Shown here: positions 17,061 through 24,392 of the stretch, one piece after another | Layout: every line of letters begins with the position of its first letter | How positions within the stretch are numbered: the first letter of the stretch is position 1 | NCBI GenBank assembly: GCA_002732015.1 | Contig: PCCU01000007.1 | Location: forward strand, 1-25,725 | Length of the DNA stretch: 25,725 nt | Source: Candidatus Pelagibacterales bacterium | Lineage (GTDB): Bacteria; Pseudomonadota; Alphaproteobacteria; TMED109 | Direction: 5' to 3' | Translations under genes and position numbers: made by a program | Notes under the pieces: model-generated | What the model saw: only the letters and a program-made list of their open reading frames with translations | Database searches by the model: none | What the model was told of the DNA's origin: nothing

Positions 17061-17076
17061 TTGTATAGTTATACAA
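17061..17076. repeat. Inverted repeat TTGTATA-GT-TATACAA in a divergent promoter region
   Basis: A perfect 7-bp inverted repeat with a 2-base centre lies between the leftward iron-binding protein gene and the rightward tRNA-Val gene. It presents TTGTAT on both strands and could serve as paired -35 elements or as a dimer operator. Neither a clean -10 at the right distance nor a known regulator supports one choice. Confidence 0.4.
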
Positions 17077-17095
17077 ATGTGATAACTTATTCTTG

Positions 17096-17170
17096 GGGCG
17101 ATTAGCTCAGAGGGAGAGCACCACGTTGACATCGTGGGGGTCACTGGTTCAATCCCAGTATCGCCCACCA
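17096..17170 (+). tRNA. tRNA-Val (anticodon GAC)
   Basis: 75 bases including an encoded CCA. Acceptor stem GGGCGAT (17096-17102) pairs fully with ATCGCCC (17160-17166), with discriminator A at 17167. D-arm GCTC...GAGC, anticodon stem CCACG/CGTGG around the loop TTGACAT, and T-arm ACTGG-TTCAATC-CCAGT. The anticodon GAC reads the valine codons GUC and GUU. The mechanosensitive channel gene starts 29 bases downstream with no terminator seen between. Confidence 0.96.
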
Positions 17171-17199
17171 GTTAAATTTTAATATTAAAAAAGGATAGA

Positions 17200-18420
17200 A
17201 TGACACATTTTTTTATTAATTATTTGAATTTATTAATAGTCTTTTTCTTATCAGTGAGTGCTCCATTTGTATTTATTAAACTTATACTGCCTAAAATAAG
17301 AAAAGTACTAAATAAAAAAAATAAAAAAATTTTTTCTAATTTAATTAATGTAAAGTTTTTTTATTCTACAAGTTTTATATTTCCTCCTCTGATTATACTT
17401 TTTTCTTTAAAAAATATAGATATTGCTCAATATGAAAATATAGGAAAGACTCTTTTATTATTACAAAGAGTAGCGGGATTTATAATTATTATTTATGCGC
17501 CTATATTAATTAATAAGTTTTTATCAGCAATAAACCTTTCATTCAAAAGTAGTTTATTCTTCATTCGTTATCCAATAAACACCTATTTGCAATTAATAAA
17601 GTTAATAATAGCAATTGTAAGTATTGTATTAGCAATTTGTTATCTTCTAAATACCTCACCCTGGGGGATTTTATCAGGAATAGGTGCATTAGGTGCAATT
17701 TTATTATTAGTTTTTAAGGATACTATATTAGGATTAGTAGCTAGCATTCAGGTATACTCTGGTAATCTAATTAAAGAAGGAGATTGGATAGAATTAAAGA
17801 ATCTTGATATTGATGGCGAAGTTTTAGAAGTTGGTCTACATAGAGTTAAGGTGAAAGCTTGGGATAACTCCGTAACTACTTTTCCTACTGCTAAATTTTT
17901 AGAACTGACCTTTAAAAATTGGCGTAATATGCAAGAAAGTGGTGGACGAAGAATTAAAAGAAATATCATAATAAAAGTTTCTTCAATAAAGTTTCTAAAT
18001 GATCAACTTTTAAAAAAAATTTCTTCTTTAAAATTAATTAACAAATATATACAAGAAAAAGAAAATCAAATATCGAAGGAAAATATCAACCCTAAAAAAA
18101 ATACAACAAGGAAATTAACAAATATTGGATGTTTTAGAGCTTACATTAAAAAATATTTAGAAAGTAATAAATATATCAATAAAGACATGACCTTAATGGT
18201 AAGACAACGACCTCTTAATCAATTTGGACTGCCATTAGAAATTTATGCCTTTACTGCTACAACAGATTGGCATGAGTATGAAAACATTCAATCTGATATT
18301 TTCGATCATATATTAGCTTCAATAGAAATTTTTGAACTGTCAGTTTATCAAAGTCCCTCAAGTCAGGATATAAAAAAGGCATTAACGAATGAAGGTAGTA
18401 GCAGCAATTTTAATATATGA
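17200..18420 (+). CDS. MscS-family mechanosensitive channel (YbdG-like)
   Basis: Membrane channel that opens under tension during osmotic downshock. There are four or five hydrophobic segments between residues 8 and 180. The pore helix GIGALGAILLLVFKDTILGL and the beta domain after it (GDWIEL, DGEVLEVGLHRVKVKAWDNSVTTFPT, then FKNWRNMQESGGRRIKRNI) follow the YbdG/MscM branch closely and differ from small MscS proteins. The 406-aa length fits YbdG. The last 32 bases overlap the start of the Nudix gene in another frame, so the pair is co-transcribed. The tRNA-Val gene lies 29 bases upstream and may share the promoter. Confidence 0.9.
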   Translation: MTHFFINYLNLLIVFFLSVSAPFVFIKLILPKIRKVLNKKNKKIFSNLINVKFFYSTSFIFPPLIILFSLKNIDIAQYENIGKTLLLLQRVAGFIIIIYAPILINKFLSAINLSFKSSLFFIRYPINTYLQLIKLIIAIVSIVLAICYLLNTSPWGILSGIGALGAILLLVFKDTILGLVASIQVYSGNLIKEGDWIELKNLDIDGEVLEVGLHRVKVKAWDNSVTTFPTAKFLELTFKNWRNMQESGGRRIKRNIIIKVSSIKFLNDQLLKKISSLKLINKYIQEKENQISKENINPKKNTTRKLTNIGCFRAYIKKYLESNKYINKDMTLMVRQRPLNQFGLPLEIYAFTATTDWHEYENIQSDIFDHILASIEIFELSVYQSPSSQDIKKALTNEGSSSNFNI

Positions 18421-18790
18421 TAAAAAAGTTTTAGCATTCAAAAGGCCTTATGCAAAAAAAAAACCTCAAATATCATTAAAGTATGAATTTCCTGGAGGAA
18501 AAGTTAAAAGAAATGAAACTGAAGTTTTTTCATTAAAAAGGGAATTAATGGAAGAATTAGAACTAAAAGTTAAAAATTTAAAAAAATATTTTAAAACATC
18601 ACATAATTATGTTGACTACAAAGTGGATATTAGTTTTTATATTTCTTATATAGATAGTCTAAATTTTAATTTAAATGTTCATGATGAATATAAAATAGTT
18701 AATGTGAAACATTTAAAAAGTTTAGATTGGTTGCAAGCAGATTATGCGGTCATAGATCATATACAAAAATTTGGTTTTCCTAAAAACTAA
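18389..18790 (+). CDS. Nudix hydrolase, MutT-like
   Basis: Small (133 aa) hydrolase of nucleoside triphosphates. The Nudix box occupies 37-59: Gly37, Glu43, Arg51-Glu52, Glu55-Glu56, ending ELEL where the box usually has xG(hydrophobic), so the late Gly is Glu58. EFPGGKV ahead of it and WLQADYAVI near the end fit the MutT/NudG group, which removes oxidised or unusual nucleotides such as 8-oxo-dGTP; the exact substrate is open. The ATG at 18389 lies inside the channel gene (32-base overlap). The gene converges on the photolyase-like gene, which would suit a shared role in DNA damage control, though the strands differ. Confidence 0.88.
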   Translation: MKVVAAILIYDKKVLAFKRPYAKKKPQISLKYEFPGGKVKRNETEVFSLKRELMEELELKVKNLKKYFKTSHNYVDYKVDISFYISYIDSLNFNLNVHDEYKIVNVKHLKSLDWLQADYAVIDHIQKFGFPKN

Positions 18791-19971
18791 TTTAATTTGC
18801 TTAATAATATTGGAATTTTTTCTTTAAACTTAAAAAACCCCTTTTTGCAAAATTGCCAAGACTCATAATAAAAATCATCTAAAATATTATGAATTAATAT
18901 ATCATCTTTTAGTTTAAATAATAATTTATCAAGTATATCTTTTTCATAGCCTACTCTGGTATAATTATATAATAAATTAGCAATATTATTTTTTTTTATA
19001 AAAGAATAAATTGCAGAGTTTTCATTTGGTAATTCAAATACAATATATTTAATTTTTTTATCAATTTCTTTTTTTATAAACTCTTTGAATAAATTTTTTT
19101 GAAACTTCACTACATTTTCACTTTTTTGAACAAAACCTAAGTTAAATTTAATTATAATAAAAAAATCAATTTTACACTTTAATTTATTAAATAAATCTAG
19201 GTTAAGATCATTTTCCATTATCAAAAAAGCACAGTTCTGATATTTTTTCTCTAATTTTGAAGCAGTTATGCTATTTATAATTTTATCTTCATTTTTAATA
19301 ACAATATCTTTAACTTTTGGTAACTTAAATCCTAAATAACGGTTATAAGTATACTTATTTATATTAGACTCTGTTGCAATATACTTTTTTCCATATGTTT
19401 GTAAACCAGCGACCCAACGCCATGAAAGTAAGTTAGAAGCTACATCAGCATCAAGTAAGTTTTCATAAAAAAACTTGCATCCAAGTTGCCAAGGAATTTC
19501 TAGATAGTGTATCCAAATACTAGAAAACCACATTCTTTCATGATTATGCAAATAGCCATCATTTTTAAGTATTTTTACCCATTCATCGAAAGGCTGAATA
19601 GAAGTATTGCCGTTTATTGCATCTTGATAGTTAGGAATTTTATTTAACTTATTATTTTCTATTAAACTAATATCTTTTTTATATTTTTCCCAGATATTGA
19701 CATAGCTTTCTAACCATCCTTGCCAATAAACTCTCCAAAAAATTTCTTGAATAAACTTTTCATTTTTATTTCCTGACCTTATTACCCTTTTTAAGAGTGT
19801 TTTTTCCCTCAAAAAGCCTCTACTTATAAAAGCTGATAAACCCGAAATATTTTTGAAGCGATTTTTTTCATAGTAAACATAATTTCTAAGTTTATCGTAA
19901 TCATTTATTTTAAAATTAATTAACTTGTCTAATAAGATTTCTATTTGGTCATAATCGGGTTGAATATTCAT
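18787..19971 (-). CDS. Photolyase/cryptochrome-related flavoprotein with FAD domain first and alpha/beta domain last
   Basis: Residues 1-215 match the FAD-binding helical domain of photolyases: SGLSAFISRG (44-52), EIFWRVYWQGWLE (76-88), GYLHNHERMWFSSIW (139-153), LLDADVASNLLSWRWVAG (172-189) and NINKYTYNRY. Photolyases normally carry a Rossmann-like antenna domain of about 150 residues before this; here nothing precedes it. Instead residues 245-394 alternate predicted strands and helices and end with GFFKFKEKIP, so the alpha/beta domain seems to sit at the C-terminus. I recall similar FAD-domain-first proteins in alphaproteobacterial genomes, but no described function. Flavin binding is likely. 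Whether it repairs DNA or senses light is unknown. Pseudogene decay is unlikely as the frame is full and motifs are intact. Confidence 0.82.
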   Translation of the reverse strand: MNIQPDYDQIEILLDKLINFKINDYDKLRNYVYYEKNRFKNISGLSAFISRGFLREKTLLKRVIRSGNKNEKFIQEIFWRVYWQGWLESYVNIWEKYKKDISLIENNKLNKIPNYQDAINGNTSIQPFDEWVKILKNDGYLHNHERMWFSSIWIHYLEIPWQLGCKFFYENLLDADVASNLLSWRWVAGLQTYGKKYIATESNINKYTYNRYLGFKLPKVKDIVIKNEDKIINSITASKLEKKYQNCAFLIMENDLNLDLFNKLKCKIDFFIIIKFNLGFVQKSENVVKFQKNLFKEFIKKEIDKKIKYIVFELPNENSAIYSFIKKNNIANLLYNYTRVGYEKDILDKLLFKLKDDILIHNILDDFYYESWQFCKKGFFKFKEKIPILLSKLN

Positions 19972-19995
19972 AATGACATTATATATAATTATTCT

Positions 19996-20511
19996 ATGGT
20001 TTTACTACTCTTTATAAAATATAATCTAAAAAGTTTTCTTTTTTTGTTTTTATTGAACACATTATACTTTTTTTTTATCATTAACTCTTCTTTTAGTTCT
20101 AACCAAAAAGACTCAATTACTTTTTTTAAAAAAGGAATTGCTATCTATAAAAAAGCTAATTGTAGTAGTTGTCATTTCTGGCATGCTGATGGAGGCAACT
20201 CACATGGCGGATCTGCTGCCTCTTTAAGGTCTACAGACTTATCCCACAAAGATTTATTGAGAGTCATTAAATGTGGTAGGCCAGGAACTAATATGCCTTA
20301 CTTCTCTCGCTTTGCAAAAAAAGATTTAGATTGCGAATATATAGATAGTATAGACAAATTAGTTTTACGCGGTGCTAGATTGCTCAACGATAACGAAATA
20401 AAAATTTTAACTAAATTTATATATGATGAGATAAAAAGCAAACCTATAACTAAAAAATACTGTTTAGAGTTTTTCAAAACAAAAAGTGCTTGTAATAAAT
20501 ACAATCACTGA
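19996..20511 (+). CDS. Exported c-type cytochrome
   Basis: The ATG at 19996 (171 aa) opens a hydrophobic export signal (about 1-34). An earlier start at 19945 would overlap the photolyase-like gene and add no signal. Haem is attached at CSSCH (56-60), and Met100 in TNMPYF is the likely sixth ligand. Three or more further cysteines (Cys93 in KCGRPGT, Cys113, and two in the last 20 residues) match a cytochrome subfamily with CGRPGT-x-MP-(Y/H)F and a C-terminal Cys-x-x-Phe-Phe pattern. It acts in the periplasm as an electron carrier; the partner is unknown. It converges, with one base between stops, on an FMN dehydrogenase that could be a donor. Confidence 0.87.
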   Translation: MVLLLFIKYNLKSFLFLFLLNTLYFFFIINSSFSSNQKDSITFFKKGIAIYKKANCSSCHFWHADGGNSHGGSAASLRSTDLSHKDLLRVIKCGRPGTNMPYFSRFAKKDLDCEYIDSIDKLVLRGARLLNDNEIKILTKFIYDEIKSKPITKKYCLEFFKTKSACNKYNH

Positions 20512-20512
20512 A

Positions 20513-21667
20513 TTATCTAAACTTAATATTCTTTAGAGATAGATCTGAAATCTTTTTACAACCCATAAGCTTCATATTTCTTTCTATTTCAGTTCTCATA
20601 TTGTTTATGGCTTTTTCTACACCAGGTTGCCCTGCTGCTGCGAGAGCATAAAGATAAAATCTACCACCCGAACATGCTTTGGCACCTAATGAAAGTGCCT
20701 TTAAAACATGCGTGCCTCTTCTTATTCCTCCATCACATATAACATCTATCTTGTCTCCTACAGCATCAACGATTTCCGATAGCTGATCAAAGGGAGATCT
20801 AGATCCATCTAATTGTCTTCCACCATGATTTGAAACCATGATTGCAGTTGCTCCAATATCCACAGCTTTTTTCGCATCATCAACACTCATTATACCTTTT
20901 AAACAAAAATGTCCTCCCCATTTTGATCTTAGTTTTTCAGCATCTGCCCAATTCATATTTTGATCTAGCATGGAAGAAAAGTAATCACCTACTGAAATAG
21001 CTAGATTACTACCTTCTGATATATAATCTTTAAGTTGCGACAATTCAAATTTTTTATGAGTAAAATAGTTAATCGCCCACATTGGGTGAAATGCAAAACT
21101 AAATAAACTTGATAAAGTTAACCTAGGAGGAGAAGTAAAACCCGTTTTTAAATCTCTTTCTCTGTTTCCCCCAGTTATGGTATCGACTGTCAATGCTATG
21201 GCATCAAAGTTTGCTTCTTTGCATTTTTCTACCATACTATCATTTAAACCCCTATCCTTGTGAAAATAAAATTGAAAGATTTTAGGTGTTTTTACATGTT
21301 CTGATATCTCCTTTAAACTAAATGTACCTAAAGATGATACACCAAAAAAAGTATTAAATTTCTGAGCTGCTTTTCCCACAGCTAACTCTCCATCATGATG
21401 AAATAATCTCTGCAAAGCAGTGGGAGAGCAAAATATTGGTAAATCTATTTTTTTACCCATTACTTCTACAGATAAATCGATATTTTCAACACCCGCTAAA
21501 ACATTAGGAATCAGGTCGCAATTTTCATATGCTTCTGTATTTCTTTTTAGGGTTACCTCATCATCTGCAGCCCCATCAATGTAGTGAAAAATAGGACTAG
21601 GCAATCTCATTTTGGCAAGTTTTCTAAAATCTTCAGTATTATTGCAATTTTTTAAAGTTTTAAACAT
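20513..21667 (-). CDS. FMN-dependent alpha-hydroxy-acid dehydrogenase (L-lactate dehydrogenase-like)
   Basis: TIM-barrel flavoprotein that oxidises a 2-hydroxy acid to the 2-oxo acid. Family residues are all present: Tyr29 in HYIDGAADDE, SPTALQ (81-86), Gln-Phe-Tyr134, TVDT, Lys257 in LKGIM, the catalytic base His281 and Arg284 in SNHGGRQLDG, and the phosphate-binding DGGIRRG. The insert around 185-215 (FAFHPMWAINYF) resembles the membrane-associating loop of LldD and mandelate dehydrogenase, so electrons may go to quinone or cytochrome. The 384-aa length is normal. L-lactate is the most likely substrate, with glycolate and other hydroxy acids possible. Confidence 0.88.
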   Translation of the reverse strand: MFKTLKNCNNTEDFRKLAKMRLPSPIFHYIDGAADDEVTLKRNTEAYENCDLIPNVLAGVENIDLSVEVMGKKIDLPIFCSPTALQRLFHHDGELAVGKAAQKFNTFFGVSSLGTFSLKEISEHVKTPKIFQFYFHKDRGLNDSMVEKCKEANFDAIALTVDTITGGNRERDLKTGFTSPPRLTLSSLFSFAFHPMWAINYFTHKKFELSQLKDYISEGSNLAISVGDYFSSMLDQNMNWADAEKLRSKWGGHFCLKGIMSVDDAKKAVDIGATAIMVSNHGGRQLDGSRSPFDQLSEIVDAVGDKIDVICDGGIRRGTHVLKALSLGAKACSGGRFYLYALAAAGQPGVEKAINNMRTEIERNMKLMGCKKISDLSLKNIKFR

Positions 21668-21677
21668 ATATTATTTT

Positions 21678-21704
21678 ATTATAATAAATAATATTTTATA
21701 ACAA
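21678..21704 (-). promoter_or_regulatory. Weak candidate promoter of the hydroxy-acid dehydrogenase gene
   Basis: Read leftward, TTGTTA (21704-21699) and TATAAT (21683-21678) are 15 bases apart, a little short of the best spacing. It lies 11 bases ahead of the ATG at 21667, so the leader would be very short. Offered as a possibility only. Confidence 0.25.
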
Positions 21705-21750
21705 TAAAAAAATCATCGATTAAAAAATTTAATAGTGATATAAAAAAGAA

Positions 21751-22122
21751 ATGAAAATAAAAAAGCTAAATAACGGTATTTCTAGTATTGCTCATGAAGC
21801 TAAGCTTTTAGTTGAAAAAGGCAGTGTATTTATATCTGAGTGCACTCTGGATGTTCATGGTTATATAAAAGGAAATATAAAAGGTAAATATGTAAAAATT
21901 GGGCCAAAAGGAAAAATAGACGGTAATTTAAATTGTGATACTTTAGAGATTTATGGCGAATTTACCGGAAATGGTGAAGTAAGAGAACTACAGGTTTGTA
22001 AGGGAGGGAGAGTTAAAGGTTCTTTATCTTACAACACTATTGTTGTTGAAGTAGGAGCGATTATTTCTGGTCCCATGAAGCCTATAGATAAAGATCCGGT
22101 ATTGCTAATTGAAAACAAGTAA
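21751..22122 (+). CDS. Bactofilin
   Basis: Cytoskeletal protein that polymerises without nucleotide and often marks sites of envelope growth. The core (about 20-110) is a right-handed beta-helix with regularly spaced Gly and hydrophobic residues: DVHGYIKGNIKG, IGPKGKIDGNL, IYGEFTGNGEV, GGRVKGSL and VEVGAIISGP. The 123-aa length is normal for a minimal bactofilin with a short N-terminal tail. It is followed by the kinase and enolase-like genes in a close run: the kinase frame is open from a TTG 14 bases inside this gene. Confidence 0.9.
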   Translation: MKIKKLNNGISSIAHEAKLLVEKGSVFISECTLDVHGYIKGNIKGKYVKIGPKGKIDGNLNCDTLEIYGEFTGNGEVRELQVCKGGRVKGSLSYNTIVVEVGAIISGPMKPIDKDPVLLIENK

Positions 22123-22141
22123 ACTCCCTAAAGAAATCTAT

Positions 22142-23116
22142 ATGGCATCGATTGATTTTGGCTTGTTGTATGAGAACCAGACGTATTTTTCTAAAAAGAT
22201 TACTGATGGTGTTTCTTCTGACATTTGGCATGTGAAGACTTCCGATAATGAATACTGCATTAAAAGAGCATTAGCTAAGCTAACTGTAAAGGAAGATTGG
22301 TATGCGCCTATTGAAAGAAATAATTATGAAGCAAAATATTTTTCTCATTGTAAAATTATTGAACCTAATTCTTTTCCAAAAATTCTTGGTCATGACAATA
22401 AAAATTACATATTAGCAATGGAATGGTTTGACAATAAAAATTTTATAGTTTGGAAAAAAAAGCTATTAGAAAAATCAGTTTCTTTAAAAGATGGAAAAAG
22501 AATAGGAAAGCTGTTAGGTCTTATTCATAAATCTTTTTTTAAAAAAAAAAAATATAAGGAAATATTTTTAAATGACAAAACATTTTATGATATTAGGATA
22601 GAACCTTATTTAGTATTTACTTCAAAATTTTATCCTGAGTTTTCGGACTGTTATAAAAGTACAATAGGTTTTCTAACTAAAAATAAAAGCACAGTTATTC
22701 ATGGTGACTTCAGTCCAAAAAATATATTATTAGGAAAAAATTATCCAGTAATCCTAGATGCTGAAACAGCATGCTGGGGCAACCCAGTTTTTGACTTAGC
22801 TTTTTTTAATAATCATATAATATTGAAAAGTATTTTTAATAAAGAAATTTATAAAAGTTATTTAATGTTAAGCAATAATTTTATTAAGTCTTATATGGCA
22901 AACTTTACTGTGATAAATAATAATAATTTTATAAGAAAATTTATAACTTTGCAGGCTTTATTAATTTTAGCAAGAGTAGATGGAAAGTCTCCTGTTGAAT
23001 ACTTTAATAAAAAACAAAAAAGTTTAGCACGAAATTTAGCAAAAAATATCTTAATTAATAAATCTAAAAAATTAAGTAATTTTTATCAAGAATGGGAAAA
23101 AGTTGTCAAAACATAA
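22142..23116 (+). CDS. APH-fold small-molecule kinase of unknown substrate
   Basis: Member of the aminoglycoside phosphotransferase/choline kinase fold. ATP-binding Lys41 (YCIKRA), catalytic loop HGDFSPKNIL with Asp189 and Asn194, and metal-binding Asp206 in VILDAETA are in place, followed by GNPVFDLAFF. TFYDIRIEPYL ahead of the catalytic loop is unlike the known resistance enzymes, and the loop differs from methylthioribose kinase, so I assign no substrate. I chose the ATG at 22142 (324 aa). A TTG at 22109 would add 11 residues and overlap bactofilin by 14 bases. The enolase-like gene starts inside its end, so the two are coupled. A metabolic kinase acting with that partner is more plausible than drug resistance. 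Confidence 0.82.
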   Translation: MASIDFGLLYENQTYFSKKITDGVSSDIWHVKTSDNEYCIKRALAKLTVKEDWYAPIERNNYEAKYFSHCKIIEPNSFPKILGHDNKNYILAMEWFDNKNFIVWKKKLLEKSVSLKDGKRIGKLLGLIHKSFFKKKKYKEIFLNDKTFYDIRIEPYLVFTSKFYPEFSDCYKSTIGFLTKNKSTVIHGDFSPKNILLGKNYPVILDAETACWGNPVFDLAFFNNHIILKSIFNKEIYKSYLMLSNNFIKSYMANFTVINNNNFIRKFITLQALLILARVDGKSPVEYFNKKQKSLARNLAKNILINKSKKLSNFYQEWEKVVKT

Positions 23117-24392
23117 TATACAAAAAATTGATGGAAGAATGGTATTTGATAGTAGAGGAATACCTACAATTGAAGCAGAAGTTTATTTAAATGATGGAAG
23201 TGTAGGAAGAGCAATAGCACCATCCGGAGCTTCTAAAGGAAAAAATGAAGCTGTAGAAAAGAGAGATAAAAAAAAAAAGTTTTTAGGGTTAAGTGTTGAT
23301 AAAAATATTTTTGATATTAAAAACATAATTAATAATGCATTATCTGGTGAGTCGGCTTTATGTCAAAGGAAACTGGATAATATATTATTACAATTGGATG
23401 GGACAGAAAATAAATCTGTTTTAGGGGGAAATACTACTATTGCAGTCTCTATGGCAATCATAAAGGCCGCTGCTAGGTTCAAAAAAAAAAAACTTTGGGA
23501 ATATACTAATTCTTCAAATACAAATTTAGCACTTCCTATTCCACAGGTTCAAATCTTTGGTGGCGGAGCTCATGCCAATAACCAACTTTCTATTCAAGAT
23601 TTTTTAATTATTCCTAATGGAGCAAGAAACTTTATTGAAGCTATGGAATGGGTATTTATTATTTTTAAAAATACTCATGAGACACTTAAAGAAGAAAATT
23701 TATTAAAAGGATTTGCTGATGAAGGTGGGTATTGGCCTTGTTTCAATAAGAATGAAGATGTATTAATTTTTTTATCAGAAATAATAAAGAAGTCTGGCTT
23801 TAAATTATTGAAGGAGGTATCTATTGCCTTAGATATAGCTGCTAATAACTTTTATGATACCTCATTCTATAAATTTAATAGAAAAAAAAATATTACTGCA
23901 GATGAATTATTAGATAATTATATAATATGGCTTAAGAAATACCCTATAATTTCTATTGAAGATCCTTTTTCAGAAGATGACATTTTATTTTTTAAAAAGC
24001 TTATTAATAAAGCTCCTGAATATGTTCAAATAATTGGAGATGATTTAGTGGTTACTAATAAAGAATTAATTTCTCAAGCTGCATATAAAAAAAGCATTAA
24101 TTCTGTTCTTATAAAACCAAATCAGATTGGTACTATTTCGGAAACACTTGATGCTCTGCAAATAACAAAAGATTTAGGGCTTGTAGAAATAATCTCAGCG
24201 AGATCTGGAGAAACTGAAGACGTTACTATTGCCGATTTAAGTGTTGGTTGGCAAACTAACCAAATAAAAGTAGGCTCATTTTCTAGGTCAGAAAGATTGG
24301 CTAAATGGAACCAATGCCTAAGAATAGGAGAGCAAATTAAAAATGATTTTTTAATGCAAAAAAATACTGTTCTAAAATGGGATAAACTTTAA
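23103..24392 (+). CDS. Enolase-like protein with altered active site
   Basis: Full-length enolase-fold protein (429 aa) starting at TTG 23103, 14 bases inside the kinase gene. The TTG is preferred since the enolase N-terminus (IQKIDGRMVFDSRG) is complete from there. Kept residues, with yeast enolase equivalents: Ser17 (S39), His157 (H159), Glu207 (E211, general acid), metal ligands Asp244, Glu286 and Asp313, Lys338 (K345, general base), Arg367 (R374) and Lys389 (K396). Changed: Ala366 where enolase has His373 (ARSGE instead of HRSGE), Asp166 for Glu168, and Val390 for the Thr in IKTG. GGG before AHANN is also unusual. It may still dehydrate 2-phosphoglycerate or, given the kinase next door, act on a different phosphorylated hydroxy acid. 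A separate glycolytic enolase would be expected elsewhere. Confidence 0.85.
   Translation: MSKHNIQKIDGRMVFDSRGIPTIEAEVYLNDGSVGRAIAPSGASKGKNEAVEKRDKKKKFLGLSVDKNIFDIKNIINNALSGESALCQRKLDNILLQLDGTENKSVLGGNTTIAVSMAIIKAAARFKKKKLWEYTNSSNTNLALPIPQVQIFGGGAHANNQLSIQDFLIIPNGARNFIEAMEWVFIIFKNTHETLKEENLLKGFADEGGYWPCFNKNEDVLIFLSEIIKKSGFKLLKEVSIALDIAANNFYDTSFYKFNRKKNITADELLDNYIIWLKKYPIISIEDPFSEDDILFFKKLINKAPEYVQIIGDDLVVTNKELISQAAYKKSINSVLIKPNQIGTISETLDALQITKDLGLVEIISARSGETEDVTIADLSVGWQTNQIKVGSFSRSERLAKWNQCLRIGEQIKNDFLMQKNTVLKWDKL

Noticed and set aside
17096..17170. tRNA-Asp reading of the tRNA gene
   Set aside because: GAC is the anticodon here, not the codon; it decodes valine GUC/GUU. tRNA-Asp would carry GTC in the loop.
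18787..19971. Photolyase-like gene as a truncated pseudogene
   Set aside because: The frame is unbroken, the FAD motifs are intact, and the C-terminal 150 residues look like a folded domain.
19945..19995. Longer start for the cytochrome c at 19945
   Set aside because: It overlaps the photolyase-like gene; ATG 19996 gives a proper export signal.
22142..23116. Aminoglycoside resistance gene or methylthioribose kinase
   Set aside because: The fold is shared, but the catalytic loop and the stretch before it differ from those groups, and the context is metabolic.
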